From assembly GCA_905331475.1 (NCBI GenBank), contig CAJNYU010002478.1:124001-188000 (forward strand): a stretch of DNA of 64,000 nucleotides, read 5' to 3'. This document shows, piece by piece, positions 24,329 through 36,767 of this stretch. Made by a program: the position numbers and the translations under genes. The notes under the pieces were generated by a model. That model saw only the letters and a list, made by a program, of their open reading frames with translations, did not search any database and was not told the origin of the DNA. The DNA is from Rotaria socialis. Its lineage: Eukaryota > Rotifera > Eurotatoria > Philodinida > Philodinidae. How positions within the stretch are numbered: the stretch's first letter is position 1; every line of letters begins with the position of its first letter.

Positions 24329-25393
24329 ATGACTAACCTTGATCTAACCGAATGGTTCTCTGCATTTATTCATATTTTATTAACTTATACATTAATTACT
24401 CTTTTACATCTTGCTGTTCCTGCTCATCATGTTCGTGGCTATGTTCATGATGGTCCTAAATTTTATCGTCTCAATGGTTTACGAGTTTTCTTTATAGTTA
24501 GTCTTTCGTTCATTATTTGTATTGGATATTTTCAATATCTTGATATTCAATATCTGATTCATCTTCGAATGAAACATTCTATTTGCGCTTGTCTATTAGG
24601 TTTAATATTTACATTTCTTATTGTACTTCCATTTAAACAAAACTCATCGTCGTTTTGGCTTGATATTTATCTTGGTCGTTTAAAAAATCCTCAATTGTTT
24701 TCTAATCGTACCGATGGAAAAATTCTACTCTATCTTATAGGTGGAATAGGATTAGAACTTAATTTAATTCTATTCTATTTTCAATATGCACAAGAAAATA
24801 AACCCATGACAAATATAATGGTTTATGTTATTCTATTTAGTTTTTTTACAATAGAATATTTTTATCATGAATATGTTCACTTGTATACATTTGATTTTAT
24901 TGTTGAATATGTTGGTTTTAAATTAGTTTGGGGTTGTCTTGTATTCTATCCTTTTTTCTATCCAATCACTATTTGGTGTCAAATTCATCCAACATCGTTG
25001 TCTTTTACTCGACAATGCTTTAGTATTACGGTTTTTTTTCTTGGTTGGATATTATCGCGCGGGGCAAATAATCAAAAATATTTATTTCGAACACAACCAA
25101 AAGCAAGATTTTTAGGTGTTTTTCAACCGGTATCAATCAATGGACGTTTACTTTGTTCAGGATGGTGGTCTATTTCACGTCATATTAATTATTTAGGTGA
25201 CACTTTAATGGCAACTGGTCTTAGTCTAGCTATCGATGGAGGAATATATCCATGGTTATATCCATTGTATTATGTAGCATTATTTATCGCTCGAGAGAGA
25301 ACTGATTATGAGAGATGTCAAGAGAAATATGGGCGTGATTGGGAGGAATATTGTCGACGTGTTCCTTATAGAATCATTCCATTTTTATATTAA
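24329..25393 (+). CDS. Sterol reductase family protein (ERG4/ERG24; TM7SF2/LBR/DHCR7-like), intronless
   Basis: A single 354-residue frame with about eight hydrophobic segments. The C-terminal signature is clear: SRGANNQKYLFR, LCSGWWSISRHINYLGD, and RERTDYERCQEKYGRDWEEY followed by CRRVPYRIIPFLY at the end. These enzymes reduce the C14 or C7 double bond of sterol intermediates with NADPH in the endoplasmic reticulum. LBR adds an N-terminal Tudor/lamin-binding region, which is absent here, so this is a catalytic-core protein like TM7SF2. C-terminal residues look closer to C14-reductase/LBR than to DHCR7, but substrate cannot be fixed by eye. The usual RHPNYLGD has Ile for Pro. It is one of the few intronless genes in the window, so a retroposed origin is possible. 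Confidence 0.9.
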   Translation: MTNLDLTEWFSAFIHILLTYTLITLLHLAVPAHHVRGYVHDGPKFYRLNGLRVFFIVSLSFIICIGYFQYLDIQYLIHLRMKHSICACLLGLIFTFLIVLPFKQNSSSFWLDIYLGRLKNPQLFSNRTDGKILLYLIGGIGLELNLILFYFQYAQENKPMTNIMVYVILFSFFTIEYFYHEYVHLYTFDFIVEYVGFKLVWGCLVFYPFFYPITIWCQIHPTSLSFTRQCFSITVFFLGWILSRGANNQKYLFRTQPKARFLGVFQPVSINGRLLCSGWWSISRHINYLGDTLMATGLSLAIDGGIYPWLYPLYYVALFIARERTDYERCQEKYGRDWEEYCRRVPYRIIPFLY

Positions 25394-25396
25394 TTC

Positions 25397-25402
25397 AATA
25401 AA
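25397..25402 (+). terminator. Polyadenylation signal right after the sterol reductase stop
   Basis: AATAAA begins 4 bases after the stop codon and lies 30 bases before a splice acceptor (ttttctag, ending 25438) of the next gene. Confidence 0.5.
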
Positions 25403-25438
25403 AAGAAACAATAATTAATTGATATTTTGCTTTTCTAG

Positions 25439-28400
25439 ATCTAATAAAAAAAATAGATTGATAAATGACGCTCAACGGTTTCGGTATGTCGATCAAAAAT
25501 CAAAATATCTCTCTAGTGACTTCATTTTAGGAAACGAAACCGTTGTTGGTTCATATATTCCGATTGATGTGATTCGTCGTCGAAAAGAACAACTTAAACG
25601 AGAAATACAGGTATGCTATAAAAATCATGAGAAAAAAAGGAAGTTCTCGTTTTTTCTCGATACTGTTTTTTCCCTGATGTGTTGGATACATCCTTGCTAA
25701 AATAAACTTGAATCGTGAGCAATAACATGATTCATATACATGCTAGTAGTTACAGTGAAAAACAAACATGAATATCGTTTTGAAAAATATCTAGTTGAAA
25801 AATATAGTTAGTTTGTGATGTTGCTGTTCATATAGCTGTTAGTGTTTTTCTTTAGTCCTAAAAATAGTCTCATGCTAGGAAATTAAAAAAATGTGATTAA
25901 AATGATGAAACGGATATTATTTTTTATTTATTTCAATTCCATGCATGAATATAAATATTTGCATGCAAGCAATTGAAATACGTCACAATTAATGCCTGTT
26001 TCGTCGTCTAGAATGGCATTTTTTTCATTTTTCTAACCTAAAATTCACGAAAGCCGTGGCATTTTTTTATTCCCTGGAACGTCTACGTATATTATGACTT
26101 GTATTTTCTTTAGATAAATATCATAAAACATTTTGTGACGATCTCTACCATTAAAACTATGAATTTAACTTCCTTTTTTTCTTTATAATCTTTTCTTGCT
26201 GTATTTCTTTCTTGTTGTTATTCTGACGAGACTTCTGATATGTACACAAATAAACAACACGTGGCATTAAGATCTTATAAAGTGTCTTTTTTTTTAATGT
26301 TGCCAATAGAATTGACATACAGTGAACATTTAATTAGTTACAATATTTTAAGCTAACGAATCTATATTGTCAACCTAACTAGAATTCTTTCAATGATGAA
26401 ATTTTGTAAATTTGGTAAACAGATTCGTAAACCTATCGCAATATTTCTCTACCGACTTATAATTAATTACTAAAATCTGTCAGCGAGATGTTATTGTTAC
26501 AATCAATCTGTGTTAGATCTTCACCAGCTCTTTCTAATGACCAGACAATATCTTAGTCCGTTATAAATGATTCCTAACATAATTCGAGCTGAAGATAAGA
26601 ATATACTTTGTTTTAATGATCATTTCGGTACACGTGAATCAATCGAGATTGTGTTGTTGCTTGTGATAGAAGTTAATTATTGCACGTATATTTTTCAACT
26701 ATGGATTAAATATAAAAATATTGTAGTAGCTAATTAAGATAAGTGAAAACACGTGCTTCTTGTTTTTATCCAGAATTATATTTGCCATATGAATAAATAA
26801 ATTTTATATTTGAAGGAAATTCGTGAAAAAGTTGCTCAATGTGAAGTTGAAATGTCTATAATACAATCTCATAATAATATAAAGTATGTATGAAACTGAT
26901 AAAATAGTCATTACTTCTGTCTGATTTTTTATGTTTCTTATTGCTTATGAATGTAAGAGAAAAAGAAAGGTAAACGAAAATGGCTTATATCATAACTATA
27001 AGTACGATATTCATTTGAGTACTAAAGTAAAATATAGTCAGGGCAAAACGAAAATAATTGAAGCGTCACATTTATTTTTCTTTCTTAGCAGCGCATGTTC
27101 TGTATTCAAATACTGACACAAATATTGAGTCTTTTTTTCTGATCACCAGTAATATTGACGATGGACAGCCACCAACCAAAATCATCATGGATACTATCGA
27201 ATGCGAAGAACATCAGCTCGCCAAGAATACACGAGAAAGATAAATTTCATGAGAGTAGATTATCAGATCCAAGCCGTTCAAATATTGAACAGAAACTGGA
27301 TAATTTTCGTACGCGTTTTCATGGACATTCCTTGACAACTGAACCCAAACATACAACAAAATCTTCGATAACAGAACCATTAAAACCAATGCCTTATGTT
27401 TGTTATTTTAATGTAACTGTTTCACTTAAAAAATCTCGACTATTAAGGTTTTTAATTTACTTTTTTATGTTTCCGTATTCAAGAAAATTTACTGTCCTTT
27501 TCTGTTTGATTTTAGTCGTCAACATGGAAATATCAAACAATTGTTAATTGGCAAAAGACAATTTAATGAAAATCCAAATGAAGTAAATATACGAATCAGC
27601 AAAAATAGTATATAGATATAAACGTATGTTCTTTCTTTTTCTTTCTTCATTTTGCCTAGGGCATTCGTTGGCTTGTTGAAAATAATATTTTTCCAAATAC
27701 ACCAGAACATTTGGCTGCATTTTTATTCAATGAAACAGGTTTAAGTAAACGTGCAATTGGTGATTATCTTGGAGAAAAGTATCTACTTTTATATTATATT
27801 AACTTTTATAGATAATTGTTTCGATTTTTATTTTGACCGATAGAGATGATTCTCATGTCGAAGTGCTTAAACATTACGCTCACATGTTTGATTTCTTTTC
27901 AACAGATATTGTTGAAGCTCTCAGGTTTGATTTTTTTATTTGATTAAATTGATGGCATTTAGTTTTTTCTTTAGACGTTATTTATACACATTTCTTCTTC
28001 CGGGTGAAGCACAAAAAATTGACCGAATAATGGAAGCATTCGCTCAACGCTATTATGAATGTAATCCAGATATTTATGCTAATGCGGGTAAGTTTAAATC
28101 AAATAATATTCATGTCGATACAAATAAAACCTTCTTCGAATTCTGAATAGAAGTATGCTTTATTTTATCATTTGCTATCATAATGTTAAATACATCGCTG
28201 CATAATAAAAGTGCTCGTTTGGGTGGTCTTCTTACGCATGAAAAATTTGTCAACAGTTTAAATGAAGCTATTTCGCGTCAAGCTATGCCAGATTCAAATC
28301 TAATTAAGGTGGATTTTGTAATAGCAATTTTTTCTTTACGTTTGATTTACATATTATACATTTTTAGAATATTTATGATAGTATAAAAAATAATGAATTA

Positions 28401-31016
28401 AAATTTCCTGATGATGATATTGACTTATCTGATGTTAGCGCAAGAATGAAAGAAGGGTGAGTATAACAAGACTAATATCAGAGGCTCTTTTTTTAACGAA
28501 CTGAAATAATACATCTAACTTCGTAAAGTTTTAATTACTGCCTAGTAAAGTTGTACTCTTTTAGCGAACCAATGCACTAACGAAAACACTCGATTTCTAA
28601 CTTCGTCAGAAAGCTAAAATAGTCAGATTTATCAAAAAACTTCTACTTGAAACTCAGCGTTGGCATATCCCGTGCTATTTTCTAATTCTCAATACTTGAC
28701 AATAAGAACACTACCGTCGCTTTGATTTAATATCGTGATTGTAACCATAGTTTGACTTCTATTATAGATAGTCAAGGACGACAAAATAGTTCTATTCTGT
28801 ATATTTGATACACGTCGCATTTATCAAAAGATTAATAAAATCATTTTTTCCTGAATCAAATATATAGTTACATATAATATTACAAGACTAATTCGAATTT
28901 CGAACAATATTGAAATTAATAGTGAGAATAAAGTGAAACGTTGATTTTCTCTGTGGAAACTTTTAGGTTCTCGGAACTTTACTTATGTTTATCAGATAAA
29001 AACCATATAAAACATAAAATATTATTTCATAAAGTTGAATCGAATAAACTAGAAATATATTTTTTTCATCTGTATCAACAACCTCATCCTTATTTTTCAT
29101 TTTTCACCACCATCGAAGTTTATTCCTAGCAAGTCTCATTAAAAACAACAGTAGTCGTAACGAACAAAAAAGCTAGATAGAATCACTTTTATCATAGTTG
29201 AAAGGTCTCTCTGAAAACTTCTAGAGAAAATAAGTTCATTTATCATCTCCAATAATATTTCTTTGCAGTGAGACAATTTATACTAATAATTTCTTTGTGA
29301 AATCTATGCAAGTCAGTTAACTTAGAGGTTACATAGTTTAAATGTATCATAATGTGCTCGAAATATGTCGTAACAGACCAATGAAATTAATACAATCTTT
29401 TAGGAACAGTGCCAATAAATTTCAACGTAATGAAATATGAATTCGAACTGAATGCAGTTCAAATTTCATAGTTGATCTGCAATAAGTATCACCTTTCTCA
29501 TTTAAAAATGACTCCATTACATAAGAAGTACTCAGATTGTTCTCTTAATACTTAATTCAAAATAAATCATACACTTCATACAAAAATCTACATGGGAATA
29601 TCTAAAAACTAATTTGCAACCGATGATTTTGAAGAAAAAAAAGTAAAAATTTTCAAAGATTTTGTTAACTCAAAGAAAATATTGCTCGAAACTTTGTATA
29701 AAATGCTGCTTCCTGTTTGAAATTACATAAAATGCATAAGTTTGTTTTACTGTGACATCTAAATCTATTCTCATATGAAGTCTATGATCAATCACGAAGG
29801 GCAGTATTTTATGTTATTAAATTTTCTAAATTTAAAGCAACACTAAGACTAGAACTATTTTCGTGTCTTCATTGATGTATACACTATTCTAGTTCATCAC
29901 GAGATTTTCTAGTAGATTGTGTTACCATAGAATCCTGTGAGTTTGTGTAAAAATCGTTTTTTTGGATACTAAAGATTCAAACTACATTATAACAACATAT
30001 GAAAAACTATTTCACATAAAAATAATGATTTCGAAATTGATACGTTTTTCTTACAGTGTCGACGAATTCTTATAACTAGAGATATTTTTAGTAGAAACTA
30101 TTTTTTATTGTTTACGTATGTAATATTCGATAAACATTTTTAATTGAGAATTGGATCTAGACAATAAAAAATAGTGGCACTAATTGAACAGCAATATTCA
30201 TGTATAGATAAATATTCCATGAGAAAAGTTCAATTAAATATGATGAAAAGAAAAGAAACTACACCTAATAAGTACAATGATCAGTAATAAAAAAAATATT
30301 GTAGTCAATAGAGAAAAATCATAGAGTCAGCAGAGAATGGCAGATTTCGCACAAAACATCAGCGATTGCAGCCTAGTAGAAGAATTGTTGAGGTCTTGAT
30401 TTGTCTATCAGTAGCAATTGAGTTACTTGCATTCTCTATTTCTAATTTTATTTAACAGTGATTCTACAATATTTAAAGAAGGATGGTTATGGAAACAAGG
30501 TAAACAGAAATACATGGTGACTAATAGATAAAAACTAAAATATATTATTTAGGTGGTCGTGTTCGACAATGGAAACGACGATGGTTTGTTATTACTGATG
30601 GTTGTCTTTTTTATTATGAATCTCGAACAGTAAATTATTTTAAAATTATTTATAGAATAGAAATTAAATTTATTTAAAATAGGAAGTTGATAATCCTCGT
30701 GGTATAATACCATTGGTTGATGTTGGCGTTCGTGAGATCGACGACGATCGTACGAAACAATTTTGTTTTGAACTTTTCCCACTTGCTGGAGAAAAAGTTA
30801 AAACAACAAAACCCACACCAGGTGAAACAGGAAAAGCTACGGAAGGTTAATATTAAATGATTTATTTGAATAGAATAGAATCTTTTTTTTTTAATTATTT
30901 TAGGTCATCATACAGTTTATAGAATGTCTGCATCATCAGAAGATGAACGTAAAGATTGGATTCGAGCATTACGCATCGGAAGTCAAAATGCTTTACCAAA
31001 ACAGCGTTCATCGTAA
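25439..31016 (+). CDS. Cytohesin: ARF guanine nucleotide exchange factor (coiled coil, Sec7, PH), first exon missing
   Basis: Exons: 25439-25610, 26816-26883, about 27169-27447 (start uncertain), 27516-27582, 27660-27778, 27844-27924, 27975-28087, 28151-28308, 28368-28456, 30459-30499, 30553-30629, 30683-30845, 30904-31016; about 510 residues. Cytohesins load GTP on ARF GTPases at membranes reached through PH-phosphoinositide binding. Exons 1-2 encode the coiled coil ([20 protein letters not shown]). Exon 3 is a Ser/Lys/His-rich linker not found in vertebrate cytohesins. Sec7 runs from about [14 protein letters not shown] and keeps the catalytic glutamate in [12 protein letters not shown] and the [12 protein letters not shown] signature. 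The PH domain ([20 protein letters not shown]) has the basic phosphoinositide-binding pattern. No in-frame ATG occurs in exon 1, so the start lies upstream, possibly beyond the intronless reductase gene. Intron 9 (28457-30458) is 2 kb. Confidence 0.93.
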
Positions 31017-31290
31017 TGGTACTATTCAATTAGTTGTTTTTCATTTAGGGTGCTATTAATTACTTCCATTCCGTAAATGTCTGCTCACTGGCTGGTCCAT
31101 GCAATATGTCACTGTTTTATAAATATTTTGCGTCTCTCGCTCTCTCACTTATGACGCCCGGTGTGTGCTTTTTTCTCCTGAGTGTGTGAGTCTATGTATA
31201 GAACAGTGTATCTATCGCGCTCATTGTTTTGTGTTTTTAGTTTTAACTAATAAGTGAGGATCAAAAAAAAAATTTAAAAACTTTCTTTTT

Positions 31291-31293
31291 CAG
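31291..31293 (+). promoter_or_regulatory. Splice acceptor in the 5' leader of PSMD4
   Basis: A pyrimidine run followed by cag (31291-31293) lies 24 bp before the PSMD4 ATG. It marks either a 5' UTR intron or a spliced-leader trans-splice site. Confidence 0.45.
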
Positions 31294-31317
31294 ATTTCTA
31301 ATTATAGAAATATAATT

Positions 31318-34117
31318 ATGCCATTAGAAAGTACGATCATTTGGTTAGTATAATTATGCTATTTTTTGATAATTATGAGATAAACATATGCATATGTATT
31401 TTATTTATTTCCTTAATTATATATATATTTAGTGTTGATAATAGTGACTTTATGCGTGATGGTGATTTTATTCCAACACGAATGCAAGTACAACAGGATG
31501 CTGTTTCACTAATATTCCATGCTAAGACAAGATCTAATCCTGAAAATAACGTTGGATTATTAACATTGTCTGAGTAAAAGCATTTTCAATAAAAAAATTT
31601 TGCTTCTACAAATATCTTTTTTTTTACCATTTTAGCGGTCGAGTTGTAACTCAATTGACAAATGATGTCGGCAAAGTTTTTTCAAAATTACATTTATTAT
31701 CAATAGAAGGAAAACTTGATTTTTGTAAAGGAATTAAAGTAGCTAATGTAAGTTATGCTGTTTCGATGCTCAAACAAAATCTAGTTAGATCTTTAAATGA
31801 GCAAGAAATCAAATCATCAGCTATCGCGCTTCCAATTGCTATGGTCAATTTTATGTTTTTCCCTAAAGCAAAGAAGCAAAAAAAAGATTGTTCCTATAGA
31901 ACGACAATGCAAATGTGATTATTAGATGAAAACAACAATCCTATTTGAATCAAACTTTGATGATACAGTAGTTGATTGAACATCAGAATAACCAACATTC
32001 AAAAAATCCAATAGTAACTGACGGAAACCCTAAAACTTCCTATCAAAATTCTAACATAAACTTTTCTAAAATTTTAAGATCCTATTCCACTAGTTTCTGC
32101 TCAAGCGTATGCATAAGTATGTACTTCCTATGAGCTCGTAAAACGTAATTTTGCATGTGAATTGGAAACAACATTCACTTGAGAAAACACGAAAAATGTT
32201 AAAAGAATAGAATATAACGTTATTATTCTCTTTTTTAATAGTTAGCATTAAAACATCGCCAAGGAAAAAATCATCGGCCCCGTATTGTTGCTTTTGTTGG
32301 TAGTCCACTTGAAGTAGACACAAGTGAATTTACGAAATTAGCCAAACGATTGAAAAAAGAAAAAGTATCAATTGACGTTGTCATATTTGGTGATGAAGTA
32401 AGAATATTCTAATTAAATAATATCAATGTTACGAATCATTTTTATATCTAGTCATCCAAAGAAAAATTTGAAGAATTCATTACAATAATTAATGGAAAAG
32501 AAAATTCAAAGTAAAATCAAGAGCTAAGAATAATAATGCTTGAACAATTGTTTGTTTTTATTTTTATACATTAATCTAGCTCGCATTTGATATGTGTTCC
32601 ATCAGGAGCTAACCTACCAGATACACTTATTAATACACCGATTATTCAAAGTGAAGATGGTTCTGGTCTACCAAATGGATATTCAGCTAGTGCTTTTGCC
32701 TTTGGAATAAATCCTGAAGATGATCCTGAATTAGCTATGGTTTGTTATTATTTTCATCATATACTGAATTGAATATTGCATTGAAATCGAATTTTAGGCA
32801 CTTCGTATTTCAATGGAAGAACAGCGAAGAGTACAAGAAGCTGAAATAGGTCGAAGCACAGACGGTGAAGGAGGTCAACAAACTTTGCCAACAAACACAA
32901 GAAGTTCTGGTAAATAATTTATTTTTTTCTACTTGTTTTATTTTATTCTTATTTATTACTTGTTTGCGTTTTTATTACCATTTGGCCTTCCTAGGTCCTA
33001 TAGGGACACCATTAATAACAGTTTTCATTCGTTTACAAACTTTAGAAAGGAAAAGCGATGAGGGTAATACAATCAGGCAGTAAAAATAAAGGAAAAAAAA
33101 AGATGAAGCCGTCAAAGATAAAAGAAAAAGTGAAATAACAAAATAAAAATAAGTACCAAGGAAATACATGATCAATGTAGTTAAGCACAATGTACAATAA
33201 TATCATGATAGAATAGGGAGAAAGAGGGTAGTCTCAAGTCATAACACATCCACATCTACTATTTCATATATTTCTCTACTATATACGACAAGCTGTAAAT
33301 AAGGAAAGAGAGAAGGCAATACATTACAGACAGTTAGAACGTTTCTGAGAAATGGATAAAATTATGTATGTCATTGCGGTCAATAGCCGGAATAGATGAG
33401 GTCATATTGTGTCTAGAGCATCAGTCCAGACATATGGCCCATACACTGTTACGATCAATGAGTCTCTTATTTTTTCGGAGTGACATTATTTTACTATGAC
33501 CACTCAGCCAGCTTTGTCGGTGAGCGCATAGTTCAATTTGTTCCAGTAATAATTGTCCATCTTCAGGCTTACTTAGTGCTAAATTTTATTCTAATTTATT
33601 ATTTGATGATAGGTCCTTCTCTTGAAAATTTAACAGCTGGAAACGAAATGGATGTAACACGGCTTACAGAAGATGAGCAAATTGCTTTAGCTATTCAAAT
33701 GTCTATGTCACAAGCTGAAAATATGAGTATGTACAGATGTCACGTCTTTGTTTATGATGTGATTAATACTCATATCTAATTAAGATACAAACGATGTTGA
33801 AATGAAAGAAGAAGCTCTGGCTTCAGGCAATAGTGAACAACCAGAAAAGGTTAGTAGATTTTTTCATTGAATACTTTTCAATATGGTTTTCTTATTTTCA
33901 TTTCTATAAAAAGAAAAATGAAGAGCAACAAAATATTGATTTATTCGCAGCTTCCCTTAATGATCCTCAATTTCTACGAGATGTTCTCCGAGATTTACCT
34001 GGCGTTGATGTTGATAGTGATGCTGTACGAGCAGCACTTGAACAAGTTCAACAACAACAAAAGAAAAATTCCGATGATGATAATGATCCAGTTAAAAAGA
34101 AGAAAGATGATAAATAA
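31318..34117 (+). CDS. PSMD4: 26S proteasome ubiquitin receptor Rpn10 / PSMD4
   Basis: Exons: 31318-31343, 31433-31573, 31636-31747, 32242-32397, 32452-32510, 32580-32739, 32798-32909, 33613-33726, 33785-33849, 33914-34117; about 382 residues against 377 in human. Rpn10 sits between proteasome base and lid and captures polyubiquitinated substrates. The N-terminal VWA domain is intact ([64 protein letters not shown]). Two ubiquitin-interacting motifs follow: [16 protein letters not shown] and [17 protein letters not shown]. The C-terminal [13 protein letters not shown] segment and a lysine-rich tail match the animal protein. It follows cytohesin on the same strand by 300 bp. Intron 7 (32910-33612, 0.7 kb) contains a possible alternative exon. 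Confidence 0.96.
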
Positions 34118-34797
34118 CCAAAATATCGAATGATATATGTCGTTATTTAATCAAGATGAACATGAAATAGATTTTATGTTATTGTTGTTATTTTTTGTGT
34201 TGATTTTTTTTCTTCTTATGATGCTTTTGAACCAGCTAGAAAAATAACAACAACGTGCAAATTTTTCTCTTCTATTATTCTCGAAACATAGTTTCAAAAC
34301 TATATATATATATATATATATCCCTTACATTTTCTATCATTATCAAATGATAACAGATAATAATAATAATAATAATACATCAGAATCTTTATTTTTACAA
34401 TAATCGATTATTCTGAGAAACGCTACATAAGTTCTGTTATAATCATTTATTGTTTCTGAAAATACAAACAAGTTTCATCTTAATACTATATATATTTGCT
34501 AATTACATAGTTAAAGTTTAATAATTCACAAAAGTCTATGAAATTTGAAGTTTTTTTTTTATGATTTCAACATAAGTAAAGCCAGTCGGGTTGTAATTTG
34601 GTTTTAGTTCTAAACTTATGAATTACGTATAGGAGAAACGTCATTGAATTTTTGAACTAGATCATTAAGTTTAGATTTTCTAAACTAGTAAATTTTGTTG
34701 TTCAATTTGTAAAACGTGTAAAAATTTACTGTATCTGAGAGAAAAGCTCAAAAAATTGATAAAAATTAGACGCGACGGTATTTAGATCGGGTTACAT
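34118..34797. other. PSMD4 3' region with microsatellites
   Basis: Holds a (TA)n run at 34301-34321 and an (AAT)n run at about 34360-34377. No gene seen. Confidence 0.6.
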
Positions 34798-35535
34798 GAA
34801 TTTCGGCCCACAGAATTTTCGGGCTGGACTTTCGGACCAATTTTATACAAATTTATTAAACTCGGAGAAAAAACGAATTTTTTTTAAAATTGGTTTCTAG
34901 ATTTTTTTAGTACCGAGCGAAGTGACGTAGTGCTGAGCGAAGCGTCGTAGTGCTGAGCGAAGTGACGTAGTGCCTAGCGAAGCGTCGTAGTGCCGAGCGA
35001 AGCGGCTTAGTGCCGAGCGAAGCGGCGTTTTTCATTCCGTAGAAGAAAAACTAGTTGAAATAAAAAAAACCGAATTTATACCTAATATACATCTCAACAA
35101 ATTTCGAAAAATATACCAGCAATAGTGAATTCCACATCTAAAATAAAACTAAAAAATGTGCATCCTTAAGCCAATATTGAGATTACACTAGATTCGTTCG
35201 TGCTTGTTGTGGATAAACGATATGTGTCTTAAAACGCCATACTATGTTCTATAATAATAGAAGTGCTGTTTTTAACACTATGTTACTTCGCTCGCACTAC
35301 GACGCTTCGCTCGGCACTACGACGCTTCGCTCGGCACTACGTCACTTCCCTCAGCATTACGACGCTTCGCTCGGTACTAAAAAAATCTAGAAACCAATTT
35401 TCAAAAAAATTCGCTTTTTCTCCGAGTTTAATGAGTTTGTATAAAATTGACCCGAAAGTCCGGAGAATTTTCGGGCCGGGCCGAGATTCCTTTCGAACTT
35501 TCGGACCGGCCCGAAAATTCCGTGGACCGAAATTC
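34798..35535. mobile_element. Foldback inverted-repeat element with 20-bp tandem repeats
   Basis: Two arms of about 230-255 bp (34798-35027 and about 35283-35535) are inverted copies around a roughly 255-bp unique centre. Each arm, from the outside in, has a block with repeated TTTCGG/CCGAAA words, an AT-rich block containing CTCGGAGAAAAA, TTGGTTTCTAGATTTTTTTAG, and a tandem array of a 20-bp unit of the form TAGTGCYGAGCGAAGCGTCG. The left array has six units (34908-35027) and the right about 4.75 (35285-35379). The right arm carries about 40-45 bp absent from the left. No protein is encoded. It resembles foldback-type or satellite-bearing MITE elements. Confidence 0.85.
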
Positions 35536-36767
35536 CGGTCTCCCTTTAGATCTTGTATGTTTAGGAATTTTTCTGATGATATCCGACCCTCTTGTACCGA
35601 AAAATAACAAGAAACTGATTAACAACCATTGGCTTGTTTGAAATACAATTCGATTCAACACAACATCCCGTCTTAATTTTATCAATATACGAATATTTCT
35701 TCCTAAGATATGATCTGTGTGTCTCCATATGGATACTATAAAATATAGAAGACGAGAACGAAGCTGCGAGATTTGTCTCATATGCAAAAGAATTTATTGG
35801 TTTTACAATTCAAAAATATTTTGATTAAAGAGTCAGATTTCATTTTAATTTTGAAAAACACTAAACTATTGACTGTGCATGCAGGTATAATCCAACCCCG
35901 TTCGCAACAAGCATCGATTACACTTACTCCGCTGTTGTTTTTGTGGAATGAAAATTTCAAAACACCTATTTAGTCTTATAAAACTTTAGTACGGTTCTAT
36001 CGAATCTAACATTTTTGAAACATCAAAATCAACACGCATTTTATTGGATCATTTTCATACCAAAATACAAATCTGTCATTAATGCGATCAAGAACATTCG
36101 AATCATATATTTTATTCATCATTAGCATTTCATAATTTTTTTCTTTTATACGTGCTCTTATATCTTTTGATTGCTTGATCTGAAAAGAAGAAGAAAAATC
36201 AAAATGCTCCTGCTGCTTTTAAATTACTTGAACAATAATTGAATAAATTGTTTTGTCATACTCTGAATGCACGTACGAAACTCAGACAGTTTAATCTTTG
36301 TTTTTCTTTATGATTATTTTCAATTGTAAAATGATGTCATATTTATCATTATTCAAATCGTAGTTATTGAACAAGCATCTCATAAAAAAAATATTCAAAG
36401 AGTCGCATGTATAGAAATACGTATCTATAGAGAGCCATTCTGAATTATATAATACGCACACACATACGTCTTATTTTTACTTAGTCTATTCATTATCGAA
36501 AGAAAAAGAAGAGCCAATTAAGAGAAAAAAAAGTATAAGCAAGAGAAAAAAAACTAAACATAATGCAGTGACAATCAGAATAAAGAAGAAAATTGGAAGA
36601 ATCAAAGAGTTAATAGTTAGTTTTCTTTTTTTTTTGTTTTAAAATCTTCAGTGGAATAGTCTTATAAATTAGTATATCAATCAGTGAAACAGGGAAAAAA
36701 TGTCTCAATTTTCTTTCTCATCACAAAAGTACACATTTGAAAAAAAGAGTGGAATTCAGTTTTCTTT
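35536..36767. other. Intergenic stretch between the foldback element and the FHL gene
   Basis: AT-rich; includes the FHL 3' flank. No coding signal recognised. Confidence 0.5.

Noticed and set aside
35263..35787. Several open frames on both strands in the foldback right arm
   Set aside because: They arise from the GC-rich 20-bp tandem repeat and CCGAAA-rich block, where stop codons are rare; no protein family is seen.
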